Assembly: GCA_011799875.1 (NCBI GenBank)
Contig: CM022302.1
Span: 52,992,456-53,056,455, forward strand
DNA length: 64,000 bases
Direction: 5' to 3'
Origin: Thinopyrum elongatum
Lineage: Eukaryota; Streptophyta; Magnoliopsida; Poales; Poaceae
Shown one piece after another: positions 18,960 to 31,600 of this stretch. The stretch's first letter is position 1; each line of letters opens with the position of its first letter. The notes beneath the pieces are model-generated. The model searched no databases. It saw only the letters and a program-made list of their open reading frames with translations, and was not told the DNA's origin. The position numbers were made by a program, and so were the translations under genes.

Positions 18960-21900
18960 TCCAACAAAACAAAAGAAAACAAAATAGGCAGTTGCTCGCT
19001 ATAGTTTTATTGATGTTGGTTCAAGATGTCATGTGGGACCAGCTACATGGAGTTGGACCACATGCACGTGTGAGAACTGGGCATATATGCGTACCCATGA
19101 GGAATGCATTGCTTCAAGGCTTGACTCCATCCACCCGAAATATGAAAGGAATCTTTTGGAATAGCAGAGGTCTGAAAGACTTGGCTAAAAGAAGGTTTCT
19201 TGCTGAGGCGTCTCTGGAGCATAGATTAGATTTTATTGCTCTCTCGGAAACTGGTAGAGATAATTTTGCGCCCCAGTTTCTCAACACTTTATCGGGCGGT
19301 GTTGATTTTGATTGGCATTGCCTTCCCCCGCGAGGAAGATCGGGTGGGATCTTGCTTGGAGTGAGATGTGATTCGCTGGAAGTCCGAAGTGTAGTGATGG
19401 GTGACTTCGCAGTTAAGTTACGAGTCAGGTCCAAGGCTGATGGGTTTAACTGGGCTTTGGTGGTGGTGTATGGGGCCGCGCAGCCCGAGCTTAAACCGGA
19501 GTTTTTGGCGGACCTTGTTCAAATCTGCGGATCCGAGCAGCTCCCAATTTTAGTTGGGGGTGATTTCAATATCATTAGGAGGAGAGAGGAAAAGAATAAT
19601 GATAATTTTGACAGCAGATGGTCGTTTATGTTCAATACCATTATTGAAAGCTTGGATCTGAGAGAGATAGAGCTTTCCGGTAGAAAGTTTACTTGGGCTA
19701 ATGCTTTGCCAAACCCGACGTATGAGAAGCTCGATCGAGTCCTCGCGAGTGTCGAGTGGGAACAGAAGTTCCCTCTCGTAACAGTTCAGGCTCTCTCGCG
19801 CGGAATCTCGGATCACACACCTTTATTCGTGGACTCAGGTGAGCCAAACCACGTGGGAAACAAAAACACCTTTTCTTTCGAGCTGGCATGGTTTGAACGA
19901 GAAGGATTCTTGGATCTGATTGCCAGGGAATGGGCTAAGGATGCAGGAGGTAGGACTTCTGTTGAGCGCTGGCAGAATAAGATTAGGCATTTGAGAAGTT
20001 TCCTACGGGGATGGGCTAACACCTTAGTGGGATTTATAAGGTTGAAAAGGAAAGGCTCCTTTCTCTTATTCAGTCCCTAGATTTAAAAGCCGAATCCACG
20101 ATTTTGCAAGCCGCAGAGCTTCAGGTTAAACTAGATGCGGAGATGAGGTTGAAAGAACTTCTCCGAGAAGAAGAATTGAAGTGGGCATTGCGGGCTAAGG
20201 TCCGCAAAGTTGTCCAGGGGGACGCGAACACTCAATTCTTTCACTTGATTGCTAATGGCAAGCACAGAAAGAAGAGAATCTTTCAGCTTGAACAAGATGA
20301 TGGAACTATTTTAGGACAGGACAACCTAAAACTTTACATAACCGAGTATTATAAGCAGTTATTTGGACCTCCGGAGGAGAGTTGTGTGTCCCTCGATGAG
20401 TCCAGGATTGAGGATGTGCCTCAACTAACTGCTAATGATAATGATATTTTGGTTGCCCCGTTCTCGGAGAAGGAGGTGTTTGATGCTATAGCGCAGATGA
20501 AAAACAATAAGGCTCCCGGGCCAGATGGTTTCCCGGCGGAGTTTTACAAAAAGTGTTAGCATATTATTAAGGGGGATTTGCTACCAATGTTCAATGATCT
20601 ATTCTCTGGACAGCTTCAGTTATTTCAATTAAATTTTGGAACAATAACACTGCTTCCTAAGAAAACGGATGCGGTGAGAATTGAGCTGTTCAGGCCGATC
20701 TGCCTTCTCAATGTTAGTTTCAAAATCTTCACCAAGGTTGGGACTAATCGTCTCACACAGATTGCGCATTCTGTGGTGCAGCATTCCAAAACTGCTTTCA
20801 TGCCGGACAGAAACATCCTAGAAGGGGTGGTGGTCCTTCATGAAACGCTCCATGAAATCCACTCGAAAAAATTAGATGGAGTTGTTTTTAAGGTGGATTT
20901 CGAGAAAGCGTACGATAAGGTCAAATGGCCATTTCTCCAACAGGCATTGCGTATGAAAGGTTTTGATGAAGCCTGGCGCCGCCAGGTTGAATCGTTTACG
21001 CAAAAAGGGAGTGTTGGAATTAAAGTGAATGAGGAAATAGGTCATTATTTCCAGATACATAAAGGCCTGAGACAAGGGGATCCGATGTCCCCTATCCTGT
21101 TCAACATTGTAGTTGATATGTTGGCAATTATGATAGGAAGGGCTAAGGAAGCTGGTCAAGTGGGTGGCCTGGTTCCTCATCTCGTTGATGGAGGTGTGTC
21201 CATCCTTCAGTACGCCGATGATACAATCATCTTTATGGAGCATGACTTGGCCAAAGCGAGAAATATGAAGCTGGTGTTATGCCTATTTGAACAATTGACC
21301 GGGTTAAAGATTAACTTTCACAAAAGCGAGTTGTTCTGCTTTGGTAGAGCCAATGACGAACAAGAGGCATATAGGCAATTGTTTGGGTGCGATTTGGGGG
21401 CTTTACCTTTCACATACTTAGGAATACCAATCCACCATCGTAGGCTGACAAACAGAGAATGGAAGTGCATCGAGGACCGATTTGAAAAGAAACTGAGTTG
21501 CTGGAAGGGCAAGCTCATGTCATACGGAGGCCGATTAATTCTGATAAATTCGGTTCTCACGAGTATGCCTATGTTTCTTTTGTCGTTCTTCGAAGTCCCA
21601 GTTGGAGTCAGGAAAAGACTGGACTTTTATCGATCATGATTCTTTTGGCAGGGTGATGAACTAAAACGAAAATACCGTCTAGCCAAATGGGATATCATAT
21701 GTAGACCGAAAGACCAAGGGGGTCTTGGTATCGAGAATCTTGAAGTTAAGAACAGATGTCTTCTCAGTAAGTGGCTGTGGAAGTTATCAAGTGAGACTGA
21801 TGCCACTTGGGCGCAAATTCTCCGTAGCAAGTATCTTCAAACCAAAACTTTGTCTCAGGTGACAGTAAGGCTGACTGACTCACCTTTTTGGAAAGGGCTT

Positions 21901-23022
21901 ATGAAAGTCAAATTATCCCTGTTTAATAGGACAAAGTTTATTATTGGTAACGGTGCTAGTACGCGATTCTGGGAGGATACTTGGCTCGGAGAGACACCCC
22001 TAGCCATTCAATACCCGTCTTTGTATCGTATTGTTCAACGACGTGAGGTGTTCGTTGCAACGGTATTTCAATCTATCCCCCTTAATATTCAGTTCAGAAG
22101 GGCGCTAGTGGGTAATCGTTGGGAAGAATGGCTCCGTCTAGTAAGTAGACTGATGGAGGTTGAGCTTTCTCAACAACCCGACGAATTACGCTGGAAGCTT
22201 ACTAGGTCTGGAGTATTTTCAGTTAAATCAATGTATGTTGATGTTATCAATTCAAGCTTGATTCCTAGTTCCAAACATGTTTGGGCTGTCAAAGTTCCTT
22301 TGAAAATCAAAGTGTTTATGTGGTTTGTCCATAAACAAGTTATTCTAACCGAGGACAACTTGACAAAGCGTAATTGGACAGGACCTACTAGGTGTAGTTT
22401 CTGTGATCGGGATGAGACGATCAAACACCTTTGTCTTGATTGCCCGCTAGCCAAAGTTTTATGGCGGACGGTCCATATTGCTTTTAATATCACTCCACTG
22501 AATTCTGTCAACATGTTATTTGGAACGTGGCTTAACGGGATAGAGCCCGCTTTAGCGAGACATATTCGAGTTGGAGTCTGCGCCTTGTTGTGGGCTCTCT
22601 GGAATTGCAGAAATGATTTGGTTTTTAACAGGACAACACGCATTCATTTTTTGCAGGTTATTTTCCGAGCCACGGCGTTGATCCATTCGTGGTCGCTACT
22701 CACTCCGACGGAGGCCAGGGAGCGTTTGGTTACTGGATCTATCCGCTGGGAGATGGTAGCTCGGGATATCTACAACCGGTTTGGATGGCGGTCATGTAAT
22801 ATGATAGGCAATTAGTTTACCTATCTCTCTTTTTGCCAGTCGGTTGTGGCGTCCTTTATTTGGCTAGTCTGTCTTCTAGCCTTTTTGGCTCTGTGTGAGC
22901 TCTTTTTTATTTTTAGTTGGAGACTTTAAGACCTTGTTGGAACCTATTTATTTGTTTAATAAGAGGGCCGTATGCATCGTTCTGATGCAGAGGCCGGGGA
23001 GCCCCCTTTTTCGAAAAAAAAA
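18960..23022 (+). mobile_element. 5'-truncated LINE (non-LTR retrotransposon)
   Basis: Encodes endonuclease, reverse transcriptase and a zinc-binding C-terminus on the plus strand (19141-22815). A ~200-bp 3'UTR follows, ending CAGAGGCCGGGGAGCCCCCT, then TTTTCG and an A9 tail at 23014-23022. No gag-like first ORF is present, consistent with 5' truncation during target-primed reverse transcription. The left border is approximate, and a target-site duplication was not found by eye. Confidence 0.9.
19141..22815 (+). pseudogene. LINE endonuclease-reverse transcriptase, three disabling lesions
   Basis: ATG 19141 starts MKGIFWNSRGLKDLAKRRFL, the usual start of the APE-type endonuclease, with IALSETGRD, VGGDFN and ISDHTP motifs. 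Near 20030 the frame shifts: ANT-LVGFIR replaces the expected reading that continues KVEKERLLSLIQSLD, compatible with an extra TT. The RT follows (NNKAPGPDGFPAEFYKKC, then TAG at 20557-20559 where relatives have Trp; FRPICLLNVSFKIFTK; FKVDFEKAYD; GLRQGDPMSPILFN; LQYADDTIIF). A TGA at 21637-21639 interrupts FYRS-stop-FFWQG (expected Arg, CGA). The frame then runs open through the zf-RVT domain (SVKSMYVD, VPLKIKVFMWF, CSFCDRDETIKHLCLDCPLA) to TAG at 22813-22815. Catalytic motifs including YADD are intact, so inactivation is recent relative to many other elements here. Confidence 0.9.
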
Positions 23023-24270
23023 CCCCCATATGATCCCCTCCTGGTACCTAGTAGATAAGCACCCTCACATCTTCTCAAGCTTGCATTCTACATTATCTTC
23101 TTATTTCCCCTTCCAATTGTATCACATGTTATCTCTAGTTGGGAAATCCTGGTGTGATGTATACCTTGATCCTTGATAGGCAAATTTCTCCCCACACACC
23201 TTCATACTCATATATCCTGCACCTAGATACTTCGCTCATATAATCCAATTATTTCAACATGATAAAATAAGTAAGGGTGAAACAAACAAGTGCGGGCGGT
23301 GGTCAGGGAGAATGGCCATGGGTTTGGCCACGTGGCCTTGGGACCCTCCTCCCTAAGTTAGGGGGAACCTTCTTTTGGAGGAGTGCATCCTGAAGAAGAA
23401 TGTGAATCAGGGGATGGGGGTGTCTTAGGGATGTCATCTGATTTCTCTACAAGGGACAATTTCAAGTAATTAGGCATGGGGGCATCTAGAAAGGAGTGGT
23501 TACAATCAACTTGAGATACTCTAGAAATGGCCTTAAGATATCTACTGATTTCTTTTGTGTTTGTAGTGATTTATTAAATATCCTTTGTCGTCATCTTTGA
23601 GTATTTACAAGCTATTATTGATTCGGTGAGATTAGAATGAGACCATTTTAAATTTATAATCAATCCAGTTAAGACATAGACCATCTTAGTTGGGTCTATG
23701 AACAAAGTGAAACAAGCATTCCTAGGTTTAGGTTACCATAGAATTAATCCTCAACTATTCTCGAATTCCCAGGAGTTGATTTAGCAAGTTCACTATTGTA
23801 TCATGTGAGAGGTCTAATCAAATCATTTTGTAGTTCACTAATGATTAGTCGAATACAAATACTTCCTTCTCTTGAATCGTCAATGCAGGTTATAAAATAG
23901 AAGCAGGACTGGAACCCCCACCTCGGGAAGAAATAGAGATTGCTGAACACCAGAAAAATATTCATTTCTTGATACATTCTAGGTTAAAAAATTATATTTA
24001 GACAACATACTTTTTTATATAAGAACCATTTGGATACTTTCAGGCGAAAAAGTCTGGAATTTCAACGATTTTTTAAAACCCCCTTTTTTGGCCCTACAGG
24101 GAAAACAAGGTATAGTCTCCTGCATATTTAGCAGATGGAACTGGAGTGGGTGTATATTTGGCCGGCAAGGTTGGGAAGAGAGCTCCCAAAAACTGCTGTT
24201 TGGTTAGGGTGCACGCCTGATGAGGTTGCTGCTATATGTCATCAAGAGTGTAATGACTCTGGTTAATTAA
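23023..24270. other. Unassigned spacer
   Basis: AT-rich, no coding signal or terminal repeats recognised. Confidence 0.4.
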
Positions 24271-24272
24271 TA

Positions 24273-24365
24273 CTCCCTCCGTCCCAAAATAAGTGTCTCA
24301 ACTTTGTACTAGCTCTAGTACAAATTTGCACTAAACTCAAGACACTTATTTTGGGACGGAGGGAG
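24273..24365. mobile_element. Stowaway MITE, 93 bp, TA target duplication
   Basis: Begins CTCCCTCCGTCCCAAAATAA and ends TTATTTTGGGACGGAGGGAG, perfect inverted termini flanked by TA (24271-24272 and 24366-24367). The centre has ACTTTGTACTAGCTCTAGTA. This is the classic Triticeae Stowaway (Tc1/mariner-derived) type, mobilised in trans. Confidence 0.95.
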
Positions 24366-24599
24366 TATATGTGTTTTACCCGCAAAAAAGGGTGGTAACG
24401 ATATATGCCCATATACGGATGTGTGGTGTTTGCTAAAAGGGCATGGTTACCTTAAAATGGCCAAGTGATCCCAAAGAAGGAACTCGAGAAATACAACTTT
24501 AGAAATGGCCTACTTAAATCGGTGGAGGAAAGCCTTGAGATCAAGGTGGGCAAAACAAAAGCCTGAGATGTATCTGGGACTGATGTGTCTACCCAACTA

Positions 24600-25500
24600 C
24601 TTGTTCCGTGTACAAACCCCATCTTACAACAACTTTGTGTGCTTCAATTTACTTCAACAACTTCGTCCCTGCAACAGAAACATCAGGCATCAGTCAATAC
24701 TGAGAGAGTGAATCCCACTTGTAGTTGTAGTTCCCCCCTTGCTTCCTAACTAGCTACTAGATTCACACATTATTCCAACTACTGAGTTTACTTGCTACAC
24801 CTGAATTCATCAACAGACCATTCTCTTACCAACTGGCATATAATTAAGATGCACTTACCAGAGATTACATTTGCTTCTTCTTTTTTCTCGAATACGCATA
24901 GCATGCGTATTTTTCATTAATGGGGAAGAAAAGGGGTACAAGAGCCCTCTACCGAGGGTGTTACATTACACACCCACTCCACTATACATTTTCATAGGTC
25001 TACGTTTCGCTAGAGTCCCACATGTGTAGCCGTCCAAAGAAGTACTCCAAGTCCAACTTCAGGAGGCCCGCCGTCTTCCAAGCCTTACCTTCATTGAGGA
25101 CCCGCGCTAGTAGTCTACCAAGTGATGGTGACTCGCCGTCGAACACGATCCCGTTGCGGTGCTTCCACAACTCCCATAGTGCGAGTATGATAATGGCCCT
25201 CACGTCCTTCTCCTTTATGCCATGTATGCGTTTGTTCATAATCCATTCCGGTAGCGTGTCTCATTCTCTTACCCCTGATACTGACTGCTGAATCAACCAG
25301 CACAAGTACATTTTGGGATGTCTAACATGCACAGCCCTCCGTGTCAACTGAAAGAATGTGGCCCAAAGAAATGGTTTCATGTTTACTGTTGATTTGGAGC
25401 TACACATCGCTAACTGAAACCAGTTCAGCAACGGTGAACAGCAAGTAAGATTCTGCAAATAACATGCAAACAGAGCAACCACAAGGCTACAACACAAGCT
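24600..25500. repeat. Copy 1 of an old local duplication
   Basis: Segments CAACAGAAACATCAGGCATC, CTAACTAGCTACTAGATTC and (after the LINE insertion) GCTAACTGAAACCAGTTCAG with GATTCTGCAAATAACATG match 26340-26720 in the same order. Divergence is substantial. Confidence 0.6.
24868..25290 (-). mobile_element. LINE 3' fragment (C-terminal coding end, 3'UTR, tail)
   Basis: On the minus strand, coding sequence SLPEWIMNKRIHGIKEKDVR then ILALWELWKHRNGIVFDG and FFGRLHMWDSSET-stop (stop near 25000) is the end of a zf-RVT-type LINE polyprotein. It is followed by a 3'UTR (CCTCGGTAGAGGGCTCTTGT) and GCGTATTCGAGAAAAAAGAA as an impure A-rich tail near 24868-24890. It is 5'-truncated near 25290 and inserted into one copy of a local duplication. 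Confidence 0.8.
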
Positions 25501-26339
25501 ACTAATACAAATCTCGGTCGCAGGCAGTAATTAATCTGTTATAAGTTATGGTGAACAAAGCTAAACTTCTGCTACTATGGAAATGCAGCTCTCTGCTCTT
25601 CCTCTTCCATGATGGCACCCAAATTGTCAGAGTAAAGTTACAGGCCAAGCTCTGCCTACTCTACATGGATGGCTATGCTAGTCTGCAAACAGTCTCTCTT
25701 TTTTTTTTTTGCAAAATCAACCAGTCTAAAATTGATATACTTGCAACAAGATAATCGTCGTTAATCGCTAGTGCTGCTGTGCGGCCTGTAGATAGATGTC
25801 TGTGCGTAAGCACCCAAAAAAAAAAAACATGCAAGCTAAGGATGTAGAGTCTTGTTAGATCTCGTTCAATCCCTGCAAGTAAAAAAAAACGCAGAGCTGG
25901 CATTTGGGTACTTGACAGGAGGGCCAAGCATTTGAGCAATCTTGAGTTCTTTCTTCGAATCGTTATCCAACATTATATGTTCATGGAGAAACTGCAGGTC
26001 GCTTATGTTACTGATGCTCTATGTGTATTCCTTATCTGAACATTGCAGGGAAAGACAACACCTGAGACTCTGAATAACTCTTTACATTCAGCCTCAGCAC
26101 CAATACCTACATGCAGTCCCTTACAAAAAACACTTCCATGCGGCCGGTGATCATGCAGTATCAACGCCGTGACCAACCTGTTGGCGCAAGCCTTGAGATC
26201 ACAATGAGAAAATCAATATCTATGTTGTGTTTGTTATTGTAAATTTACAAGTGTGCCCAGCTATATGGTTGTTCCAAGTCCCAACATACAACATAATTTG
26301 TTCCTCATCTATTTACTAGAGGAATGAGCTTTGAAAATC

Positions 26340-26720
26340 AAGTTGTATTTTCACTTGTTCCGGCAACAGAAATAATCATACACCAGGCATCAATAGATAC
26401 TGCGACAGTGAATACATTTGTAGCTCCCTTAATTAAATCTAACTAGCTACTAAATGCATATATGTTCCATGCTACTGAGTTCTTCAGCAGCTCATGCTCT
26501 AACCAGAGATCATTATTGCTTGTTCATCCATTCAGAAGGAGGGCCTATACAAATGCTGGTTTCGACTCCTTACTGAACTAGTACAGGCGCTATATACACA
26601 TAGCTAACTGAAACTGATTCAACGATGGTGAACAACAAAGACCGATTCTGCAAATTAGCAAGCATAACAAAAAGAGCAGACACAAAATTGCAAGGCACAC
26701 ATCATGACTGAACTAGTCCA
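26340..26720. repeat. Copy 2 of the old local duplication
   Basis: Contains CAACAGAAATAATCATACAC with CCAGGCATCAATAGATACTG, TAACTAGCTACTAAATGC and GCTAACTGAAACTGATTCAA with GATTCTGCAAATTAGC. Lacks the LINE fragment, so the LINE arrived after duplication. Confidence 0.6.
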
Positions 26721-27510
26721 GGTGCTAGTGCTACGCACACACCGCTACAGTTCAGGAACTGCGTAAAGTAGTTGTTGACGCCGCAGGGGAACTATGAATT
26801 TTGCAGCAATATATATGTCCCATATGAAAGAGCAATCTTGCCTATGAATTGTAGTACTAGGCTTGAGCTCCTGTTCTAAATCCTCCAAGATAATGGTTTC
26901 CTGTAGCTTTGGTCCATATTCCTACAGGCCATCATTGTGTAGTCTCTGCATAACTCAACTGAACAAACCTAATCAATATGATGATACAAAAAGAAATGCG
27001 TGACACACGAGCACAAATCACCTATTGTTAGCTTGGATTAGACACTTGTCGCGGAAAAATAAATATTCAAGATGAAATGTCCAAATCACAAATCATGTAT
27101 ACGCCATATAAAATCTGCAATCCGCTTGGGTCGTTCAAGAAAAAAAGATTAAGGAAAAACCAAGTATTAACAATCTTGTGCATAAGTTTTAGAAACAAGT
27201 AATCTCATACATAAGTTCAGCAAAAACTCATATAGAAATATATTGATGTTGCTGCTGATACATAGAGATGGGCGCCCACAACTAGTTTCAGCGTCTACAT
27301 CACTCTTATCCAATATCATTGGTACACTACTGCATATGCAAACTCCCAGCAAAGTAGTTTCTACATGAAAGCTAATTTTGCAGCAGCAACAAAATTCACA
27401 GTTTAGAACCTGGTCCAAATTCAACACTAGGGTATCAGACTATCAGTAGCAGAGATCCAAAGATGAAAAGACACATGGAAAAAAATGCAACCAACCTGTA
27501 GTGAAGCACC
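26721..27510. other. Unassigned spacer
   Basis: AT-rich, no supported gene; one minus ORF (27167-27427) has no recognisable motif. Confidence 0.35.
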
Positions 27511-28640
27511 AAGGGTGTGTTTGGTATGTGGCACGAAGTGGAATGGAACGGGTCCGACCCGTGCTTAGGCCTCATCCTTGTGTTTGGTAAGCTACTGGAG
27601 CCGGAACCCACTGGTTCCCGCAAAGGGAATATCCGGCCCAGATCCGTAACGCAGTAGTTCCTCCAAATCGAAGGAACGACGCGGAACGCTGCCTCGCCCT
27701 CTCCTCTCGTGCACAAACCGCATCGCGTCTCCCTCTCTGTACTGCGCCGCCGCCTGCTATTCTTCCTCGATCCACGATGCCGACTACTCCTCTCCCGCGA
27801 ACCGCGCCGCCGGCTGCTCCTCTCCCTCGTCCCCTCCTCTCTCAACTGCGGATTAGCTGTCCAAAACGATCATAGCCGTCGGATCGTCAGATGGAGAGAT
27901 TCGGGCCGTCCGATCCTCAGATGAAGAGATCCGGGCCGTCGGATCGAAGCCGACACTACTACAATGAATAGTACGCTCAAGTTCGTGCCACCGCCTGTAA
28001 TTCCCGTGCCCCACCGAGGGCATTCTCGTCTTTTCACATGCAGATTGGATATGAGTCATCCCCGTCGCGCCCCTCCCTTTCCATCGTGCCCCAGCCGCCG
28101 CCGCCGCTCGCACCATCCCCCTCGCACCGCCACCCCCACCCCCTTCTCCCCGTCGTGCCCCTCCCTTTCCCTCATGCCCCAGCCGCCGCCGCCGCTCCCA
28201 GCGCCCCCTACACCACCGCTGCCACACGTCCGCCTCTGGCTCCCCTGCCATCGACGGTTTCGATGACGGCGTCGCCCGCCTGAACGCCTGTCCTCCAGGG
28301 ACCGCTCCTCCCGCTCGAGGTCCACGATGCTCGTGCTCTCCGACGCCTCGAAAAGTGAGATTAAAATCTGATTTGAATCTAACCACCAGTATTGCTCGCT
28401 CACTTGCGATTTCTAGTGTTGATTTGGAGAAGGTCTGAGCTCGATCGTGGCGGCGATATGCTACGCGTGGATGTAGTCGAGCAAGGCAGACGGCCAGGCG
28501 GCGGCGGTGCCGGTGGTGAACATGCGCCAGAGCAGGATGGCGGGGTGCAGGCAGGCGGCCTGGCTCCTCTAACACGTCAGGGTCGATGCCTTGGCCCTGC
28601 TCTTCGCCGACGATGTAGGCCATGCTTTGCAACTATGGTG
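27511..28640. promoter_or_regulatory. GC/CpG-rich promoter-like block with 30-bp direct repeats
   Basis: Composition changes sharply from AT-rich to CpG-rich at about 27600. Near 27867-27945 the words AGCCGTCGGATCGTCAGATG, GGCCGTCCGATCCTCAGATG and GGCCGTCGGATCG recur about every 36 bp, a cis-element-like arrangement. 28060-28200 has a repeated CCCTCCCTTTCC...CCCCAGCCGCCGCCGCC unit. ORFs here are low-complexity (Pro, Arg, Gly) and not taken as proteins. It may be the 5' end of a former host transcription unit or of a gene-derived transposon cargo. Direction is not established. Confidence 0.35.
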
Positions 28641-31600
28641 CCTGATTGTACTTAGATGGCCAGCATGGGATTCGTCTCCGACAAACCGGACAACTGTCTA
28701 GGTCCCGTTCTGGAGTTATTGGGCGTTTATAATTTGGGCAGAGGCGACAAGGATAATGAGGCCATACAGCAATTCATCGCAGTCGTGTGCCCTGCCATGT
28801 GGGTTTTCTTAATTTTGATTGGTACCATGTGGTCGCCATTCCATTGGAGTGAATGGCGATGACCGATATATGCTTTGTGCAATTGCGAGTTTGGGTGCTA
28901 GCCTGTACCTCATGTGTTGCCCCAGTTAATATGCACAGCAACAAATGGGGATGTCATGAGTATTGCCACATTTATTTTTCTGCACATGGTGTCGAGGATA
29001 GCAATGCACCGTATTTCTTATCGAGAGCTTGTTCCTGCGCATACATCCTAGGTAAAGTAGATGTATAATGTATGATGCTGACTTTGAGAGGCTGAACTGA
29101 ATTATAGGTTGATATGGAGGGATTAATAATGGATCAGTGGGCCAGCTTGGTGGTGGTGGGGCAAGATGTTTTGAGATCAAACGGTGAGGTAATATCGTGT
29201 CCTTGTGCTAAGTACATCTGTTTTGTCTGGTGAAGAATTCATATGGTTCCGTCATTTACTTCATAATCATGCTTGTTTTTGTCTCCTAGGCGGGCTCAGT
29301 TTGCACAGTCCTCGCCAATGACCATTCTCTATGAAACCACCTGTATTGTTCCAATGATTCCATTGCGCCCTACGGTTATGTTTGGTACTAAAACTAAAAT
29401 TAGAAATTTTGGGGAGTAACAATTTTGTAGTTCATTGTAGCTACTGATGAGTTAACTTGCACTTGCGAAAGGGATATGGACTGACAGAGACTACAGCTGG
29501 TTTCTGCCCATTGGAGTAGAAGAAAGTCGATGAATTGGATCAGTTGGGTGTCTTTCACTGGGCACCGAGGCGAAGATTATTGATCCTGGAACAGGGAATG
29601 CTCCGCCTCCGAGTCTGCCAGGAGAGCTTTGGTTCCGAGGACCCCTTTGTAATGGAAGGTACAACCAGACAAACTTCTTTGTGGTTCATTTGTTGTCTTG
29701 GTGAATGCATGATATGTCAGGCGGACAAAGAAGGCAAGCATTGAACCTATGTAATTGTTGATGACTGCCCTTCGAGCTACATAAAATTGCTAGCCATGCC
29801 TTCTGTGTAAGCTCAGACATTAACGAATGAAGAGAATTCAATTAGCTGGCTTGTTTGGAATCAGTGGTCTAGGTAGGTTGCAAGGAAGAGGGCTTTTGTA
29901 TCATTCTTCTTTTGATTTTTTGGATCAGTGCTCTAGGTAGATTCCAAAGACGGGGATTTTTGGTGCTGGCTTCTTTGGAATTAGTGGTCTAGCTAGGTTC
30001 CATGGAGGAGGGATGTTTGTATGTTGGATATAAAAGTATCAAGTATCAACTTGATCTACATCTGCTCCTTTGCTTTTACATGGCTCACACGGTCATGTTA
30101 TGCAGCTTCAGAAGAGATTGCAGATCATAAGCTTAAAAGGCTAATTGGTTAGTGACTCTTTATCTTTGAGGTTCACCAGGATCACATTGTAGGTATAACC
30201 TTCATCTCTTTTTCAAAAACATGCATCTTTATGTTTTGTATAAATATATGATTGCTGTTTTGTGAGTGTGCTACTGCGCATTGCTTATATATTGAAGATG
30301 AGTACATTCCTTGCATCTCAGCGTTTCACCCTTTCCGCTTTACCAAGATATGCTAAGGAAATGCTCTTGTCTTGCTACACGTTGTCTTCACTGTTTTTCT
30401 TAAAAGAACAAGATGCTTTCTTTGACCGTCCGTTAATTATATATTATTTACTCACACTTTGATAAATCTATTTAATATTTTGAGTAAGAATTGAATCTGA
30501 ACGTGCGTTCTTGTCCAAAAAAGAGAGCATGAAATGATATATTTTACCTATGAATACTCTTCGTGTCTAAATAAGCAGGTGGACTGTTTTGTTGGATGTC
30601 CTCATAACCTGTGATTATAAACCATATATGATTAGAAGACAAGAAAGAATGGCAAAGAGTCACAAGATTCTCATGCCAAAGAGATACTAATTATGACTGA
30701 TGATTCCAGGTTTCGTACTAATTATGATCACTTTCTGGTTCATTTGCAGGTTTGGTATGATTTTCCTTTATGATGCAGCACCATCATTTGGACTTACAAC
30801 TCTGAACCAGTATATGAAGAAATTTAAAGTTCTGATCTATCCATGGATATATATTCCAATGATGCAGTGTAAGATCCATTCTCAGTAATCCTTTCTACTT
30901 TGGTTTTGGATGTGATGCCATTGCTTGACTCCTCCGTTCTATTGGAAAATGGTGCTCTTCTATATCACTCTTCTATCTTAAAAAAGTTCAGTTATTTTGT
31001 TTTTATGTTTCTTTGGTTATACCATGCTTAGATATGTAAGCATACCAATAGCTTGGCATTTACCTCCTGGTTATGCCAAAAACTTTATAATATTCGATTT
31101 GAATAATTTCGTCGCAGTGTCATGTAGTATTATTCTTGTGAGAATTTCAGTTGCCAGAACTCTCTGTTTTTTATGGTTTTCAACCATGTTTGACTACTTT
31201 GTTGATGATGATGCCCTATCGTGTAGGTTTGCCAAGAATCGGCAAATTATTTTGTTCCTGCTGCTGCAACATGAGAAGAGAAAAATAGAAGAGATAAATG
31301 GAACTGCCCCGGCGAGCTATGCTGATTTTGAGATTTTCCAACATTTATACATGTTCATATCTAATATTTTTGGACATCCTTTTTGGTTTGATCAAATAGT
31401 GGTATGATAGTGTTATTAGTGCCATTTGTCATTCTGAGAGGGCCAAGGAATTGCCTTATTACATTGTTAGCATGAGAACCTTTTTTAGCAAAATAATTGA
31501 TGCTTACACTTCTCTGTGAAATTTTTGGTGATATAAAGATGTTATTAATTTTCTCATCTCATAGGTATAATAATTCAAAGTATTTACATGATTACAGGAC

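Noticed and set aside
27435..28655. Several ORFs up to 259 codons in the GC-rich block
   Set aside because: Overlapping on both strands with Pro/Arg/Gly-rich low complexity; typical of CpG-rich DNA. A short minus frame near 28460-28560 reads ILLWRMFTTGTAAAWPSALL but is bounded by stops on both sides.
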